Below, in pieces: positions 1 through 8,737 of a DNA stretch of 64,000 bases (position 1 is its first letter; each line of letters starts with the position of its first letter). Under the pieces are notes generated by a model. The model was not told the origin of the DNA and made no database searches. It saw only the letters and a program-made list of their open reading frames with translations. This DNA comes from a bacterium (GTDB lineage: Bacteria; Sumerlaeota; Sumerlaeia; SLMS01), in assembly GCA_016125005.1 (NCBI GenBank), contig WGMQ01000062.1, positions 30,934-94,933 of the forward strand, written 5' to 3'. Made by a program: the position numbers and the translations under genes.

Positions 1-1498
1 TCACGGAGATGACCAGCATCCCGTCGCTGCGCTGGGCGGTCGTGACCACGATCTCGCCCTCCGGGTGATTGATCGCTTCCATTCCGTTCACGAACAGGTT
101 CATGAGCGTTCGCTGCATCCCGAGCTTGTCCAGCGGACGCGGCGGGATGTTGTCGTCGAGCACCAGCTCCAGCACGATGGACTTGGCGATCAGCTTGTCC
201 TCGATCTCCTCGGCGATGAGACAGATCAGGTCGTTGATGTTCAGTAGGGTCAGGTCGGGCTTCTTGTTGCTGCTGTACTCGAGCATCTCGACGACTAGCT
301 TGCCGATCTTGTCGATGCCGCGGGAGACAACGCTCCAGGCCTCGCGAGCGGACTTGGGGTCATTCTTCTCGAGGGCCCGGGTCAGCAGGTCGGCGCCACC
401 CTGCGACAACACGAGGATGTTCTTCACGTTGTGGCTGATGCCCGCCACGGTCTCGCCCACGGCTGCGAGGCGCTGGCGATGCATGGCTTCCTTCTGCATC
501 CGCATGTTGGAGATGGCCACGCCGGCCTCGCTTGCGACGATGGTCACGAACTCCAGGTCCTCTTGGCTCAGGACGCGTGATGCCTGGCTCGTCTCGATAA
601 AGACAACGCCGAGCACCTTTCCGCCCATGATCATCGGGCAGCAGATGGCCGACTGGACCTTGGCGGCGATGATCGACTCGCTGGAGTTGAAGCGCTCATC
701 GCTCATGGCGTCGCGGCTCAGGATCGAGACGCGCTCCTTCAGCACCTGATCGAGGATCGTGCGCGACACGCGGACCTTGGTTGGGACGATGGGATCGTCG
801 CGGTATTTGACGGCTGCGACCTCGAACTGCTCCGAGTCCTCGTGGTAGCGCGTCAGGAACACGCCGCGGTCCGCCGGGACTGCCTGGAAAATCAGCGCGA
901 GCACCTTGACGAGCGTATCAGACTCGGACTCGTTTTCCGCGCCCATCTCGCGAAGCAGTTCAGAAAGCTTGTAGAGCGACGCGAGCCTTTGATTCAGCCG
1001 GATGACCGCGGCCTTGTCGGCCTTCTTGTCGTCGACGGAGGAAATAACCGAGGACTTGTTCTTACCCGCTGCATCCTCCACCTTGATGAACGACTGGGTG
1101 GTGGGCTTGCCCGTCTCGCGATCATCGCGAATGTCGATGATCTCCATGCCGACCATGCTGGAGGCCGAAGCCGAGCCGGCCGTCGCATGCTGGCTGGCGT
1201 TCTGGAACTCGAACTCCACGTTGCCAAACGTCACGTAGTCGCCGTGGTGGACGGCCAGCTGGGTGATGCGTTCGCCGTTGACGAAAGACCCGTTGGAGGA
1301 GTTCAGGTCCTGAATGATGAAGAAGTCGCCGCGACAATCGATACGCGCGTGGAAACGCGAGATCGAGTCGAGCGCAAGGACGATGTCGTTTGTTGGATGG
1401 CGACCGAGGGTCGTCTGCTCGCCCTTCAGCGGATAGGAGGACGGCATCCCGGGCTGGGGATTGCGGGGAATAAGATGGGCGCCTTCGAGTTTGCTCAC
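1..1498 (-). CDS. FHA-GAF sensor histidine kinase (C-terminus cut by window edge)
   Basis: I translated this minus-strand frame by hand; it runs off the left edge, leaving about 499 residues. The N-terminus is an FHA domain (residues ~20-100; TLGRHPTND, SRFHAR, NSSNGSFVNGERI), which binds phosphothreonine peptides. A linker and a GAF-like domain (~170-320) follow, then a HisKA H-box (GISHNVKN, phosphoacceptor His near 354) and the start of a HATPase domain with N-box LMNLFVNG (~466). The start is GTG at 1498, with GAGGAA about 9 bases upstream. There is no membrane segment in the visible part, so it is probably a cytoplasmic kinase linking Ser/Thr phospho-signals to a two-component relay. It lies 18 bases after the PEGA lipoprotein gene, likely in the same operon. 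The G1 and G2 ATP boxes would lie outside the window. Confidence 0.88.
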   Translation of the reverse strand, partial: MSKLEGAHLIPRNPQPGMPSSYPLKGEQTTLGRHPTNDIVLALDSISRFHARIDCRGDFFIIQDLNSSNGSFVNGERITQLAVHHGDYVTFGNVEFEFQNASQHATAGSASASSMVGMEIIDIRDDRETGKPTTQSFIKVEDAAGKNKSSVISSVDDKKADKAAVIRLNQRLASLYKLSELLREMGAENESESDTLVKVLALIFQAVPADRGVFLTRYHEDSEQFEVAAVKYRDDPIVPTKVRVSRTILDQVLKERVSILSRDAMSDERFNSSESIIAAKVQSAICCPMIMGGKVLGVVFIETSQASRVLSQEDLEFVTIVASEAGVAISNMRMQKEAMHRQRLAAVGETVAGISHNVKNILVLSQGGADLLTRALEKNDPKSAREAWSVVSRGIDKIGKLVVEMLEYSSNKKPDLTLLNINDLICLIAEEIEDKLIAKSIVLELVLDDNIPPRPLDKLGMQRTLMNLFVNGMEAINHPEGEIVVTTAQRSDGMLVISV

Positions 1499-1516
1499 GT
1501 TGCGTCGTTCCTCGCG

Positions 1517-1906
1517 TTACTGCGGTTCTCCGTCCGTCTCATAGGCCGGGGCGGGGCGTTCGTCCTGCTTCGTCAAATCAAAGTGAACATTCTTCGTGTC
1601 CATGACAAGGAAAGGCATGGCTTCCATGAGGAGGTCAAGTCCCGGCCACAGGTGAACCGGCGCGCGAAAGCGAACGCGACGTTCGGAACGATCATAGCCT
1701 TCCTTGCTGGCCTCGAAATCATAATACCAATACCAGGTGAAGGGTTGCTCCACGGGAGTTTTGCCCAGATGAACGCCATTCATGACAATTGTGGCGCCAC
1801 TCGGCTCCGATGTCACGCGAACTCGTGAGCGAACGCACCCCAATGTGCCGCTCAGCAGGATGCCGGCGGTCAAAATTGGTAGCAACGTGCGACGTAGCTG
1901 GGACAT
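1517..1906 (-). CDS. PEGA-domain lipoprotein
   Basis: About 129 residues. The N-terminus is a type II signal peptide: basic MSQLRR, a hydrophobic stretch, then lipobox SGTLGC with the modified Cys near residue 24. The mature part begins with a PEGA-like beta unit (VTSEPSGATIVMNG, LGKTP), a small surface module found in envelope-associated bacterial proteins. The tail mentions no catalytic motif. The frame opens further upstream at a TTG (1966), but the ATG at 1906 puts the signal peptide at the very N-terminus and is preferred, although no strong ribosome site precedes it. It lies directly upstream of the FHA kinase gene, which suggests co-expression. The function is otherwise unknown. Confidence 0.8.
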   Translation of the reverse strand: MSQLRRTLLPILTAGILLSGTLGCVRSRVRVTSEPSGATIVMNGVHLGKTPVEQPFTWYWYYDFEASKEGYDRSERRVRFRAPVHLWPGLDLLMEAMPFLVMDTKNVHFDLTKQDERPAPAYETDGEPQ

Positions 1907-1991
1907 GGACGGCGCGAACCCCAAGCGGATGGACGGCGAGAATGCGGAGCAATTCTCCGATGTCAACCTGCGGGAGTGGCAACACCGGGGG

Positions 1992-2023
1992 CAAAAGAAA
2001 AGGAGCGCCGCGGGGGCGCTCCT
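1992..2023 (-). terminator. Intrinsic terminator of rplS
   Basis: Read on the minus strand: a 9-bp perfect stem (AGGAGCGCC pairing with GGCGCTCCT) with a 5-base loop, followed by TTTCTTTTG. It lies 36 bases after the rplS stop and before the PEGA lipoprotein gene. Confidence 0.85.
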
Positions 2024-2059
2024 CTTGACAACAATCGGTTAAGCGGAAAAGCCGGGCTT

Positions 2060-2479
2060 TCAGCCCTTCTTGGCGATCTGGTCCGTGAGGGCCTTGTTGC
2101 CCACTGCGGCCTCGGCAGCCAGCTTGTCCGTGGAAACGCGACGCTCGACCAGGCGAGCCTTGCGACCAGAGAGGTTGCGGAGGTAATAGAGCTTGGCGCG
2201 ACGAACCTTGGCGTGACGAACGACCTTGATCGCGTCGATGCGCGGGCTGTGGAGCTGGAAGGTACGCTCCATGCCGACGCCGAAGGACACGCGGCGCACG
2301 GTGAAGGTCTCGCGGAGGCCCGAGCCACGACGAGCGATCACGATGCCTTCGTAGTCCTGCACGCGCTCCTTGTCGCCTTCAACGATGCGGACAGAGACAC
2401 GAACCGTGTCGCCGGGGCGGAAGTAGGGACGGTCAGCCTTGAGGTGGGCGGCTTCGACTTCGAGAATGATCGGATTCAT
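2060..2479 (-). CDS. rplS: 50S ribosomal protein L19
   Basis: 139 residues. L19 sits at the 30S-50S interface and bridges the subunits. The family pattern is clear: FRPGDTVRV near the N-terminus, EGIVIARRG, the [18 protein letters not shown] core, then a basic section RRAKLYYLR. The ATG at 2479 is chosen over an upstream alternative because AAGGAA precedes it at good distance and L19 normally begins just before the PGD motif. The C-terminus runs about 20 residues past the usual end with an Ala/Lys-rich tail. Here the gene stands alone; its usual partners trmD and rimM are not visible on this side. It has its own terminator downstream. Confidence 0.96.
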   Translation of the reverse strand: MNPIILEVEAAHLKADRPYFRPGDTVRVSVRIVEGDKERVQDYEGIVIARRGSGLRETFTVRRVSFGVGMERTFQLHSPRIDAIKVVRHAKVRRAKLYYLRNLSGRKARLVERRVSTDKLAAEAAVGNKALTDQIAKKG

Positions 2480-2781
2480 TTGGATGATTCCTTGTTGAAA
2501 AGCCAGAGAGGCCCACTTGGTCGGCATCGTGGCATTGTCGCAGCGGGCACATCACACCTCAACCTCAGGGGAAGTCCTTGCGAACGAGGACGCGGAGGTA
2601 ACGGCACACCCCTCCCGCAATGCAATGGGAAAATTGTATGCGTCCAGCCTCGAGTCGTGGAGGGCGCCTGAGTACTGCATTTTCACGGAAGCGGATTCCC
2701 CTCTTGCATCGGGTGTGCATTTGGACACAATACTTCCCTTTCTATCCGAATGCACTGCTTCCACCACACCCGGTCCCGCCG
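2480..2781. other. Divergent intergenic region rplS / uppS
   Basis: 302 bases between two divergent starts. I see no gene here. On the minus strand a TACAAT hexamer (plus positions 2633-2638) could be the rplS -10 box, but no good -35 accompanies it. A weak plus-strand promoter candidate is listed separately. Confidence 0.5.
2704..2731 (+). promoter_or_regulatory. Weak sigma-70-like promoter candidate for the uppS operon
   Basis: TTGCAT (2704-2709), a 16-base spacer, then CACAAT (2726-2731), about 50 bases before the uppS ATG. It matches consensus only 3/6 and 4/6. Confidence 0.28.
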
Positions 2782-3576
2782 ATGAGCGTCTCGCGCCCCA
2801 ACATTGCCACACCGACTTTGCGCGAACCCTTCTCTGCGGAGGAGAGCCGGTTGTTTTCCCAACTGGACCCGGCGCGCCTTCCCCGCCATGTGGCCATCAT
2901 CATGGACGGCAATGGGCGCTGGGCCAAGTCGAAGGGCATGGCCGCTCGTATCTTTGGGCACCGCGCGGGCATCGATTCGGTCCGCGAGGCCACCCGCACG
3001 GCCGCCGCGCTTCGCCTTCACGCACTGACCCTCTACGCCTTCAGCAAGGAAAACTGGTCCCGCCCGACGGCGGAGATCGCCGCGCTGATGGAACTGCTGG
3101 ACCAGTTCCTTGTTCAGGAACGCGCTGAGTTGAATGACAACAACGTGCGTCTGGTTGCTTCCGGTGAACTCGAGGATCTTCGTCCCCGGACGCGGGAGTT
3201 GCTGGAGGAGACCATTTCCCTCACCTCGTCCAACACCGGCCTGACGTTGAACCTGGCGCTGAGCTACGGCGCTCGTGCCGAGATCGTCCGGGCCGCGCGC
3301 CGCGCCATGGAAATGGCCCGCAGCGGCGAGCTTTCCCCCGAGGAACTCACCCCGGAGCTATTCTCCCGGATGCTCGATCACCCGGAACTTGGTGACCCGG
3401 ATCTGCTCATCCGGACCTCCGGCGAGCTGCGTGTCTCGAATTTCCTCCTTTGGCAGATTGCCTACTCCGAGTTCGTCGTCGTGGCGAAGCTCTGGCCCGA
3501 TTTCCGCCGTCCCGATTTTCTGGAGGCGATTCTCCAGTATCAGGCGCGTGACCGTCGCTTCGGTGGTGTGCGTTAA
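2782..3576 (+). CDS. uppS: Isoprenyl transferase (undecaprenyl diphosphate synthase)
   Basis: 264 residues. This cytoplasmic cis-prenyltransferase condenses isopentenyl diphosphate onto farnesyl diphosphate to make the C55 lipid carrier for peptidoglycan and O-glycan synthesis. Diagnostic motifs are IIMDGNGRWA with the catalytic Asp, the FGHRAG region, TLYAFSKENWSRP, LNLALSYGAR, and the C-terminal DLLIRTSGELRVSNFLLWQ followed by SEF. The ATG at 2782 (MSVSRPN) gives family length; the frame stays open upstream but upstream residues are unlike the family. cdsA begins 6 bases after the stop, the common uppS-cdsA pairing of lipid genes. Confidence 0.95.
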   Translation: MSVSRPNIATPTLREPFSAEESRLFSQLDPARLPRHVAIIMDGNGRWAKSKGMAARIFGHRAGIDSVREATRTAAALRLHALTLYAFSKENWSRPTAEIAALMELLDQFLVQERAELNDNNVRLVASGELEDLRPRTRELLEETISLTSSNTGLTLNLALSYGARAEIVRAARRAMEMARSGELSPEELTPELFSRMLDHPELGDPDLLIRTSGELRVSNFLLWQIAYSEFVVVAKLWPDFRRPDFLEAILQYQARDRRFGGVR

Positions 3577-3582
3577 CCATCC

Positions 3583-4410
3583 ATGAGCCGCCGCGTCGCT
3601 TCCGCCGCCATCTTCCTCACTATCGTCTGGCTCGGCTTCAACCTGCGCGCCTTCGAATGGCTACTCCTGCTGATGACGACCTTCGTGGCCATCATGTGCA
3701 CGATGGAGCTTTGCGACATGATGAAGCGCAAGGGCCTGCGCGTCTATCGCCGCATCGCCTCCTGGGGCGTCCTTGCCCTGCTCGTCGAAGCCGGCATGAC
3801 CCAGATGCAACACTCCATCCTCGTCTTCGGCCTGGCCATGTGTCTTGCCTGGGTGGTGCGCATGACCCGCAAGGCGGTCGGCGCCTGGGGGGATATTTCC
3901 ACCACGATCTTTACCATGGCCTACGTGGGCATCCCCTTCGCCTGTCTCATCGCCATTTTCAGCAGCAGCCACGCGGCCCGCGCCTGGCTGTTGATGACCC
4001 TCTGCATCATCTGGAGCACCGATAGCTTTGCGCTCTTTGTCGGACGGGCCTTCGGTCGCCGCAAGCTCTCGCCGGAGCTCAGCCCCGGCAAGACGCTCGA
4101 GGGTTCCCTCGGTGGCGTGGGCGGCGCCCTGTTGGTGGTGCTTGTCACGCGGCTTTTCTTCAACACCCACTTTGCAAGCGTTTCCTTGGTCACGCTGGTC
4201 GCTTTTGCCGTGGTATTCTCGGTGATTTCACAGGTGGGCGACCTTGCCGAATCCATGCTGAAGCGGGACGTGGGGGTGAAGGACAGTGGTTCCGAGTTGA
4301 CGGGCCACGGTGGCTTCCTCGACTTGATGGACGCCGTGCTGTTCTGCGCGGTACCGCTCATGGTCTTCCTGCGCATCTTCCAACCGGCCGTTCTGGCGGT
4401 CGCCTCCTGA
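3583..4410 (+). CDS. cdsA: Phosphatidate cytidylyltransferase
   Basis: 275 residues with multiple hydrophobic helices. The enzyme makes CDP-diacylglycerol from phosphatidate and CTP at the inner membrane, the branch point to phosphatidylglycerol and phosphatidylethanolamine. The C-terminal signature is recognisable: SQVGDLAESMLKR, VKDSG, TGHGGFLDLMD. In most members the end of the motif reads LPGHGGxLDRxDS; here Pro is Thr, Arg is Leu and Ser is Ala, a modest departure that leaves the GHGG and Asp residues intact. It is packed between uppS and the flippase-like gene, all on the plus strand, so it is probably co-transcribed. Confidence 0.93.
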   Translation: MSRRVASAAIFLTIVWLGFNLRAFEWLLLLMTTFVAIMCTMELCDMMKRKGLRVYRRIASWGVLALLVEAGMTQMQHSILVFGLAMCLAWVVRMTRKAVGAWGDISTTIFTMAYVGIPFACLIAIFSSSHAARAWLLMTLCIIWSTDSFALFVGRAFGRRKLSPELSPGKTLEGSLGGVGGALLVVLVTRLFFNTHFASVSLVTLVAFAVVFSVISQVGDLAESMLKRDVGVKDSGSELTGHGGFLDLMDAVLFCAVPLMVFLRIFQPAVLAVAS

Positions 4411-4426
4411 ACCCCGGACATTCCTC

Positions 4427-5551
4427 ATGAATCGCAAGTTTTTGCAACTCGCCATTGGCCTGCTGGTCAGCGCCTTCTTCATCTGGCTCGCCTTTCGGGG
4501 CGGCGGTGTCACGCTGGCGCAGGTCGGCGATGCCTTTGCCAAGACCAATTGGTTCTGGGCCGTCCCCTTCATGGCCCTCACCATGGCCAGCTTCTATTGG
4601 CGCACCTTCCGTTGGAAGCTGATCCTCGATCCGGTGGTTCAGGTGCCCGCCCCGCGCCTCTTCGGGCCGCTGATGATCGGGTTCGCCTTCAATAACATCT
4701 TCCCGGCCCGCGCAGGAGAGTTTGCCCGTCCCTTCGCGCTCGCGCGTCAGGAACGGATCCCCTTCATCGCCGCTTTTTCCACCATCATCGTGGAGCGCAT
4801 CGTAGACATCGTGACGCTGCTCGTCCTCCTCGTGCTGATGCCCTTCTACATCACGCTCGACCCGAACGTCTCGCGCGAGTTCGTCGTGCAGGGGCGGACG
4901 ATCGTGCTTGGCGCCGCCCTCATCGAGTCCAGCCTGCCGAAGCTTTCGATTATCTCACTCATTCTCCTGAGTGGCGTGGTCAGCTTCATGATCAACCCTA
5001 TCAAGGACCTATATATTGAGATTCTGGAGCTGTCCCTCCGCATCAACAAGTACCTCCCCATCGTTCCCACCGTCGTCGTGCGCAAGCTCTGCGGCTTCAT
5101 TAACGACTTTGCCAAGGGCCTTGAAGCCCTCAAGAGCGTGCGTGTCCTGTTGCTGGTCGCGCTGCACTCAGCCGTCATCTGGTGCGGGGTCGGCTTCAGT
5201 TTCCAGATGATGTCATGGGGATTCCCCGGCATTCCCGTGAGCTACGGTCAGGCGATGGCGTTTCTCGTGGTGACGTGCGTGGTGATCTCCATTCCGTCGT
5301 CGCCCGGTTTCTGGGGCCTTTACGAGTTCGGCGGCATGGTGGCGCTCCTGATGATGGGCGTCGTGCCGGACACACCGGAAGGCGCCTCGCAGGCCTTCGC
5401 CTTCACGCTGGTGGTGCACTTCCTCCAGTGGGTTCCCATCACCGCCTACGGCCTCTGGGCCGCCGGCAAGCTTTCCATCTCCAGTGATTCCCTCCAGGCC
5501 GCCGAGTCGGCCACCTCGAAAGTAGATCCTGATGCCCAAGCCTCCGTCTGA
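4427..5551 (+). CDS. LPG-synthase-TM / UPF0104-type flippase-like membrane protein
   Basis: 374 residues with about eight hydrophobic segments. It resembles the membrane domain of lysylphosphatidylglycerol synthetase and the AglD-like UPF0104 family: an early RxxRWKLIL-like stretch (FYWRTFRWKLILD), NNIFPARAGEFARP, then IVERIVDI, and near the C-terminus IPSSPGFWGLYEFGG. The aminoacyl-transferase half of MprF is absent. Related proteins are thought to help move or modify lipid-linked substrates, but the exact role is unknown. Its place after uppS and cdsA fits a lipid or carrier-lipid function. Its last 20 bases overlap the start of the next gene, implying coupled translation. Confidence 0.82.
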   Translation: MNRKFLQLAIGLLVSAFFIWLAFRGGGVTLAQVGDAFAKTNWFWAVPFMALTMASFYWRTFRWKLILDPVVQVPAPRLFGPLMIGFAFNNIFPARAGEFARPFALARQERIPFIAAFSTIIVERIVDIVTLLVLLVLMPFYITLDPNVSREFVVQGRTIVLGAALIESSLPKLSIISLILLSGVVSFMINPIKDLYIEILELSLRINKYLPIVPTVVVRKLCGFINDFAKGLEALKSVRVLLLVALHSAVIWCGVGFSFQMMSWGFPGIPVSYGQAMAFLVVTCVVISIPSSPGFWGLYEFGGMVALLMMGVVPDTPEGASQAFAFTLVVHFLQWVPITAYGLWAAGKLSISSDSLQAAESATSKVDPDAQASV

Positions 5552-8378
5552 CGACCAGGGCCGCCCCGCAGGCGACGATCCCTACAAGAAAAAGCGCCCC
5601 TTCGGTCAGGGACGCCCCACGGGCGGACCCCGCAAATTCGGCGACAAGCCGCCGCGCAAGTTTGGCGACAAGCCACGGAGCTTTGGCAAGGACCGCCCAG
5701 AGGGCGACCGTCCCCGTTCGTTTGGAGACAAGCCCCGCAAGTTCGGCGACAAACCGCAGGGCGGATTCCGCAAGGATCGTCCCGAGGGTGACCGTCCGCG
5801 TTCGTTCGGCGATAAGCCGCGCCCCTACGGAGACAAGCCGCGTCCTTTCGGAGACAAACCCCGCTCATTCGGCGACAAGCCGCAGGGCGGATTCCGCAAG
5901 GATCGTCCCGAAGGCGACCGTCCCCGTTCGTTCGGAGATAAGCCGCGTCCCTACGGAGATAAGCCGCGCTCCTTCGACGATAGGCCGCAGGGCGGATTCC
6001 GCAAGGATCGTCCTGAAGGCGACCGCCCCCGCTCCTTCGGTGGCGACAAGCCCCGTTCCTTTGGAGATAAGCCGAGGAGTTTTGGAAAGGACCGCCCAGA
6101 GGGCGATCGTCCCCGCTCCTTCGGAGATAAGCCGCGTCCCTATGGAGACAAGCCGCGTTCATTCGGCGATAGGCCTCAGGGTGGGTTCCGCAAGGATCGT
6201 CCTGAAGGCGACCGCCCTCGTTCTTTCGGCGACAAGCCCCGTTCCTTTGGCGACAAGCCGCGGAGTTTCGGGAAGGACCGCCCCGAAGGCGACCGTCCCC
6301 GTTCATTTGGCGACAAGCCTCGCTCCTTCGGCGATAAGCCACGGAGTTTCGGCAAGGACCGTCCCGAGGGCGACCGTCCCCGTTCGTTCGGCGATAAGCC
6401 GCGCAGCTACGGGAAGGACCGCCCCGAGGGTGATCGTCCCCGGTCTTTCGGAGACAAGCCGCGATCCTTCGGCGATAGGCCGCAGGGTGGATTCCGCAAG
6501 GATCGTCCTGAGGGCGACCGCCCCCGTTCTTTCGGAGACAAGCCCCGTTCGTTTGGCGACAAGCCGCGCAGCTTCGGAAAGGACCGCCCCGAGGGCGACC
6601 GTCCGCGCTCTTTCGGAGATAAGTCGCGTTCCTTCGGCGATAAGCCCCGCAAGTTCGGCGATAAGCCCGCGGGCGGATTCCGGAAGGACCGTCCCGAAGG
6701 TGATCGCCCCAGGTCGTTTGGCGACAAGTCCCGGTCGTTCGGTGATAAGCCCCGGTCTTTTGGCGACAGGCCGCGCAGCTTCGAGGATCGTCCCCGGCCC
6801 GGCGCCGAGGGCGATGCCCAAGCCACGGAATCCCGCGGCCACATGAATCACCGGGCGCTCATGCAGTTGACTGCTGAGCTGCTCTTCGAGTTCCGCAACG
6901 GCGGCCAACCGGCCGATGCCGCACTGAGTGACTACGTTAGCTCGCGCCGCTTCCTCGGTGCCCGCGACCGCGCATTGCTTTCCGACTGGTTCTTCCATGT
7001 GCTCCGCAACCTGAGGCGCATCGACGAGGCCATCCAGGCCGCCTTCGACGGCTTCCCCATGTCGAAGGAGAGCTTCCGCAACGGCTTCCCCGTCATGTCC
7101 GAGTCCGGTGTTCGGGCGTGGGGCACCGGGGCTGGCGACGAACGCGAGGGGTTGCGTCAGGACTACGTTGCCCGCGCGACCGATACGCTCCGCGTGGCCG
7201 TCGCGGCCGCGGATCTGGGTCAGGCATCGACCGAGGACATCGTCATTGAACTGGAGAAGTGCTGGCCCTTCAAGCCCGCGCGCCCCGGTGCTCCCCCGGC
7301 CAAGGAAGCCGCGCCCAAGCCCACCGACAGCGAAGGTGACGACGACAAGCCCAGGCCACCCAAGCCCCGCCCCGGCGGGATTCCCACCACCGCCGCCATC
7401 AGCCGCATGTTCGACCGCGCCCGCGAGGTCTTCGACATGTTCGGTGCCGACCGGCGCCCCACGAATCAGGCGCGCCGCTGGTCCTTCCCCGACTGGCTGT
7501 GGGCCCAGCTTTGGCCCGGCCGTTCCGAGGAAGAACTTGATGCGCTCGGTGCAGCCCTCGGGACCCAGGCGGGACTGACCCTCCGGGTTAACTCGATCAA
7601 GAGCACTCCCGAGGAAGTAACCGCGCTCCTTCGCGCCATTGATATCGAACCCCGTGTCTCTCCGCTCTCCAGCGACGCGTTGATCCTCGGAAAGCGCCTA
7701 TCCCGCGACACCGTTCCCGGACTGGCAGAAGGTCTTGTCGAGGTTCAGGACGAAGGTAGTCAGGCCGTTTGCCACTACTGCGCCGTCGAGCCGGGCTGGG
7801 TCGTGGTCGATGCCTGCGCGGGCGGAGGCGGCAAGTCATTGCACTTGGCGGCCATGATGAAGAACGAAGGCCGCATTCACGCGCTGGACATTGACAAGAA
7901 ACGACTTCAGCCCATCGAACGTCGGGCCGAACGCTGTGGTGCGACGATCATTGACCAGACCCTGACGCTCTCGGCGATGGGGACACTCCCCCTGTTTGCC
8001 GAGTTGCACGACGTCGATCTGGTTCTCATCGACGCCCCGTGCAGTGGCACGGGAACGATCCGTCGTCAGCCCGAGATTCGTTGGCGTTTCTCCCAGACGC
8101 GATTGGCGGAACTCCGCCAGATTCAAGGCGATCTGCTGGAAAAATGGGCTGGCCGCGTCAAGGTTGGTGGCTTTCTGGTCTACGCCACTTGCAGCCTGCT
8201 GGAATCGGAGAACTGGCTTGTTGTGGAGGCGTTCCTCAAGCGCCATCCCGAGTACGAGATCGCTCCGCCGGAAGGCTTCCCCGCGTCTGCCCTCACCGCG
8301 CGCGGCGAACTCTTCACGGCGCCGCACCGCGACGGCTGCGATGGGTTCTACGCAGCGCGACTCCGCAGGAAGGCGTGA
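5532..8378 (+). CDS. rsmB: RsmB-type 16S rRNA m5C methyltransferase with a ~395-residue repetitive N-terminal tail
   Basis: 948 residues, about twice the usual RsmB length. Residues ~30-425 are a low-complexity basic tail made of RPRSFGDKP-like units; KDRPEGDRPRSFG occurs twelve times. From ~438 (MNHRALMQL) there is a NusB-like RNA-binding region, broken by a Pro/Lys-rich insert (~590-640). The SAM-dependent NOL1/NOP2/Sun domain then carries DACAGGGGKSLHL (SAM loop), DAPCSGTGTIRRQPE (motif IV) and YATCSLLESEN (motif VI, second catalytic Cys). The family methylates C967 of 16S rRNA (E. coli numbering). Tail and enzyme are in one uninterrupted frame. An internal start at the ATG at 6843 could yield the enzyme alone; I cannot exclude that. 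The gene overlaps the flippase-like gene by 20 bases. Confidence 0.88.
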   Translation: MPKPPSDDQGRPAGDDPYKKKRPFGQGRPTGGPRKFGDKPPRKFGDKPRSFGKDRPEGDRPRSFGDKPRKFGDKPQGGFRKDRPEGDRPRSFGDKPRPYGDKPRPFGDKPRSFGDKPQGGFRKDRPEGDRPRSFGDKPRPYGDKPRSFDDRPQGGFRKDRPEGDRPRSFGGDKPRSFGDKPRSFGKDRPEGDRPRSFGDKPRPYGDKPRSFGDRPQGGFRKDRPEGDRPRSFGDKPRSFGDKPRSFGKDRPEGDRPRSFGDKPRSFGDKPRSFGKDRPEGDRPRSFGDKPRSYGKDRPEGDRPRSFGDKPRSFGDRPQGGFRKDRPEGDRPRSFGDKPRSFGDKPRSFGKDRPEGDRPRSFGDKSRSFGDKPRKFGDKPAGGFRKDRPEGDRPRSFGDKSRSFGDKPRSFGDRPRSFEDRPRPGAEGDAQATESRGHMNHRALMQLTAELLFEFRNGGQPADAALSDYVSSRRFLGARDRALLSDWFFHVLRNLRRIDEAIQAAFDGFPMSKESFRNGFPVMSESGVRAWGTGAGDEREGLRQDYVARATDTLRVAVAAADLGQASTEDIVIELEKCWPFKPARPGAPPAKEAAPKPTDSEGDDDKPRPPKPRPGGIPTTAAISRMFDRAREVFDMFGADRRPTNQARRWSFPDWLWAQLWPGRSEEELDALGAALGTQAGLTLRVNSIKSTPEEVTALLRAIDIEPRVSPLSSDALILGKRLSRDTVPGLAEGLVEVQDEGSQAVCHYCAVEPGWVVVDACAGGGGKSLHLAAMMKNEGRIHALDIDKKRLQPIERRAERCGATIIDQTLTLSAMGTLPLFAELHDVDLVLIDAPCSGTGTIRRQPEIRWRFSQTRLAELRQIQGDLLEKWAGRVKVGGFLVYATCSLLESENWLVVEAFLKRHPEYEIAPPEGFPASALTARGELFTAPHRDGCDGFYAARLRRKA
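5620..6830 (+). repeat. Coding tandem repeat in the rsmB 5' half (12 KDRPEGDRPRSFG units)
   Basis: Degenerate direct repeats of about 60-110 bases encode variable numbers of RPRSFGDKP / QGGFR sub-units. Synonymous third-position differences are common (CGT/CGC, GAC/GAT, TTC/TTT), so the units are not fresh copies and the protein pattern is being kept. The translated composition is dominated by R, K, P, D, G, F and S. Confidence 0.9.
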
Positions 8379-8737
8379 GCCAGGCGGTGAACCAAGGGGA
8401 CTTCGAGCGCAGAATCGTGGGTGAACCGATCCTTTCCCGGTCGGTTCCCCGCGGTGCTGCGACCCCTTCAGGGTCGGGTCTCATTGATGGCGGTCCGGTG
8501 GTGTCGGCCTGCGGCCTCAACCACCGGCTATTGGCTGCGATCCCTTTGGGATCACCGCGACGAGGATCGGCAGAGGATCGGGTGGGAGACCCAAATTCCG
8601 ACCCCACACCCCGAGCGCCGAAGCTCGCCAGCGTCCTCCAAAGAATCTGCGAAATCTGCGTAATCTGTGGTCAGGCTGTTTCCATTCCCCGCTTCGGGCT
8701 CGCAGTTTGCTCCGGCATAACGTATCGGTGGTTGTGA
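8379..8737. other. Non-coding patch resembling a dispersed genomic repeat
   Basis: 359 bases with no credible gene. Positions ~8450-8570 contain successive short hairpins: GACCC-CTTCA-GGGTC, GGCC-TGC-GGCC, and GATCC-CTTT-GGGATC. Positions ~8640-8675 hold near-tandem AATCTGCG / AATCTGTG units. Short hairpins of the 'cttcagggtc ... ctttgggatc' kind and runs of 'aatctgcg' recall dispersed non-coding elements I know from several environmental bacterial genomes, but I cannot test copy number here. No promoter for the radical SAM gene stands out. Confidence 0.45.

Noticed and set aside
5446..6846. Repetitive frames in other phases over the rsmB repeats, and a CRISPR-like look of the DNA
   Set aside because: The repeats are coding, unequal in length, lack constant spacers and are in frame with RsmB.
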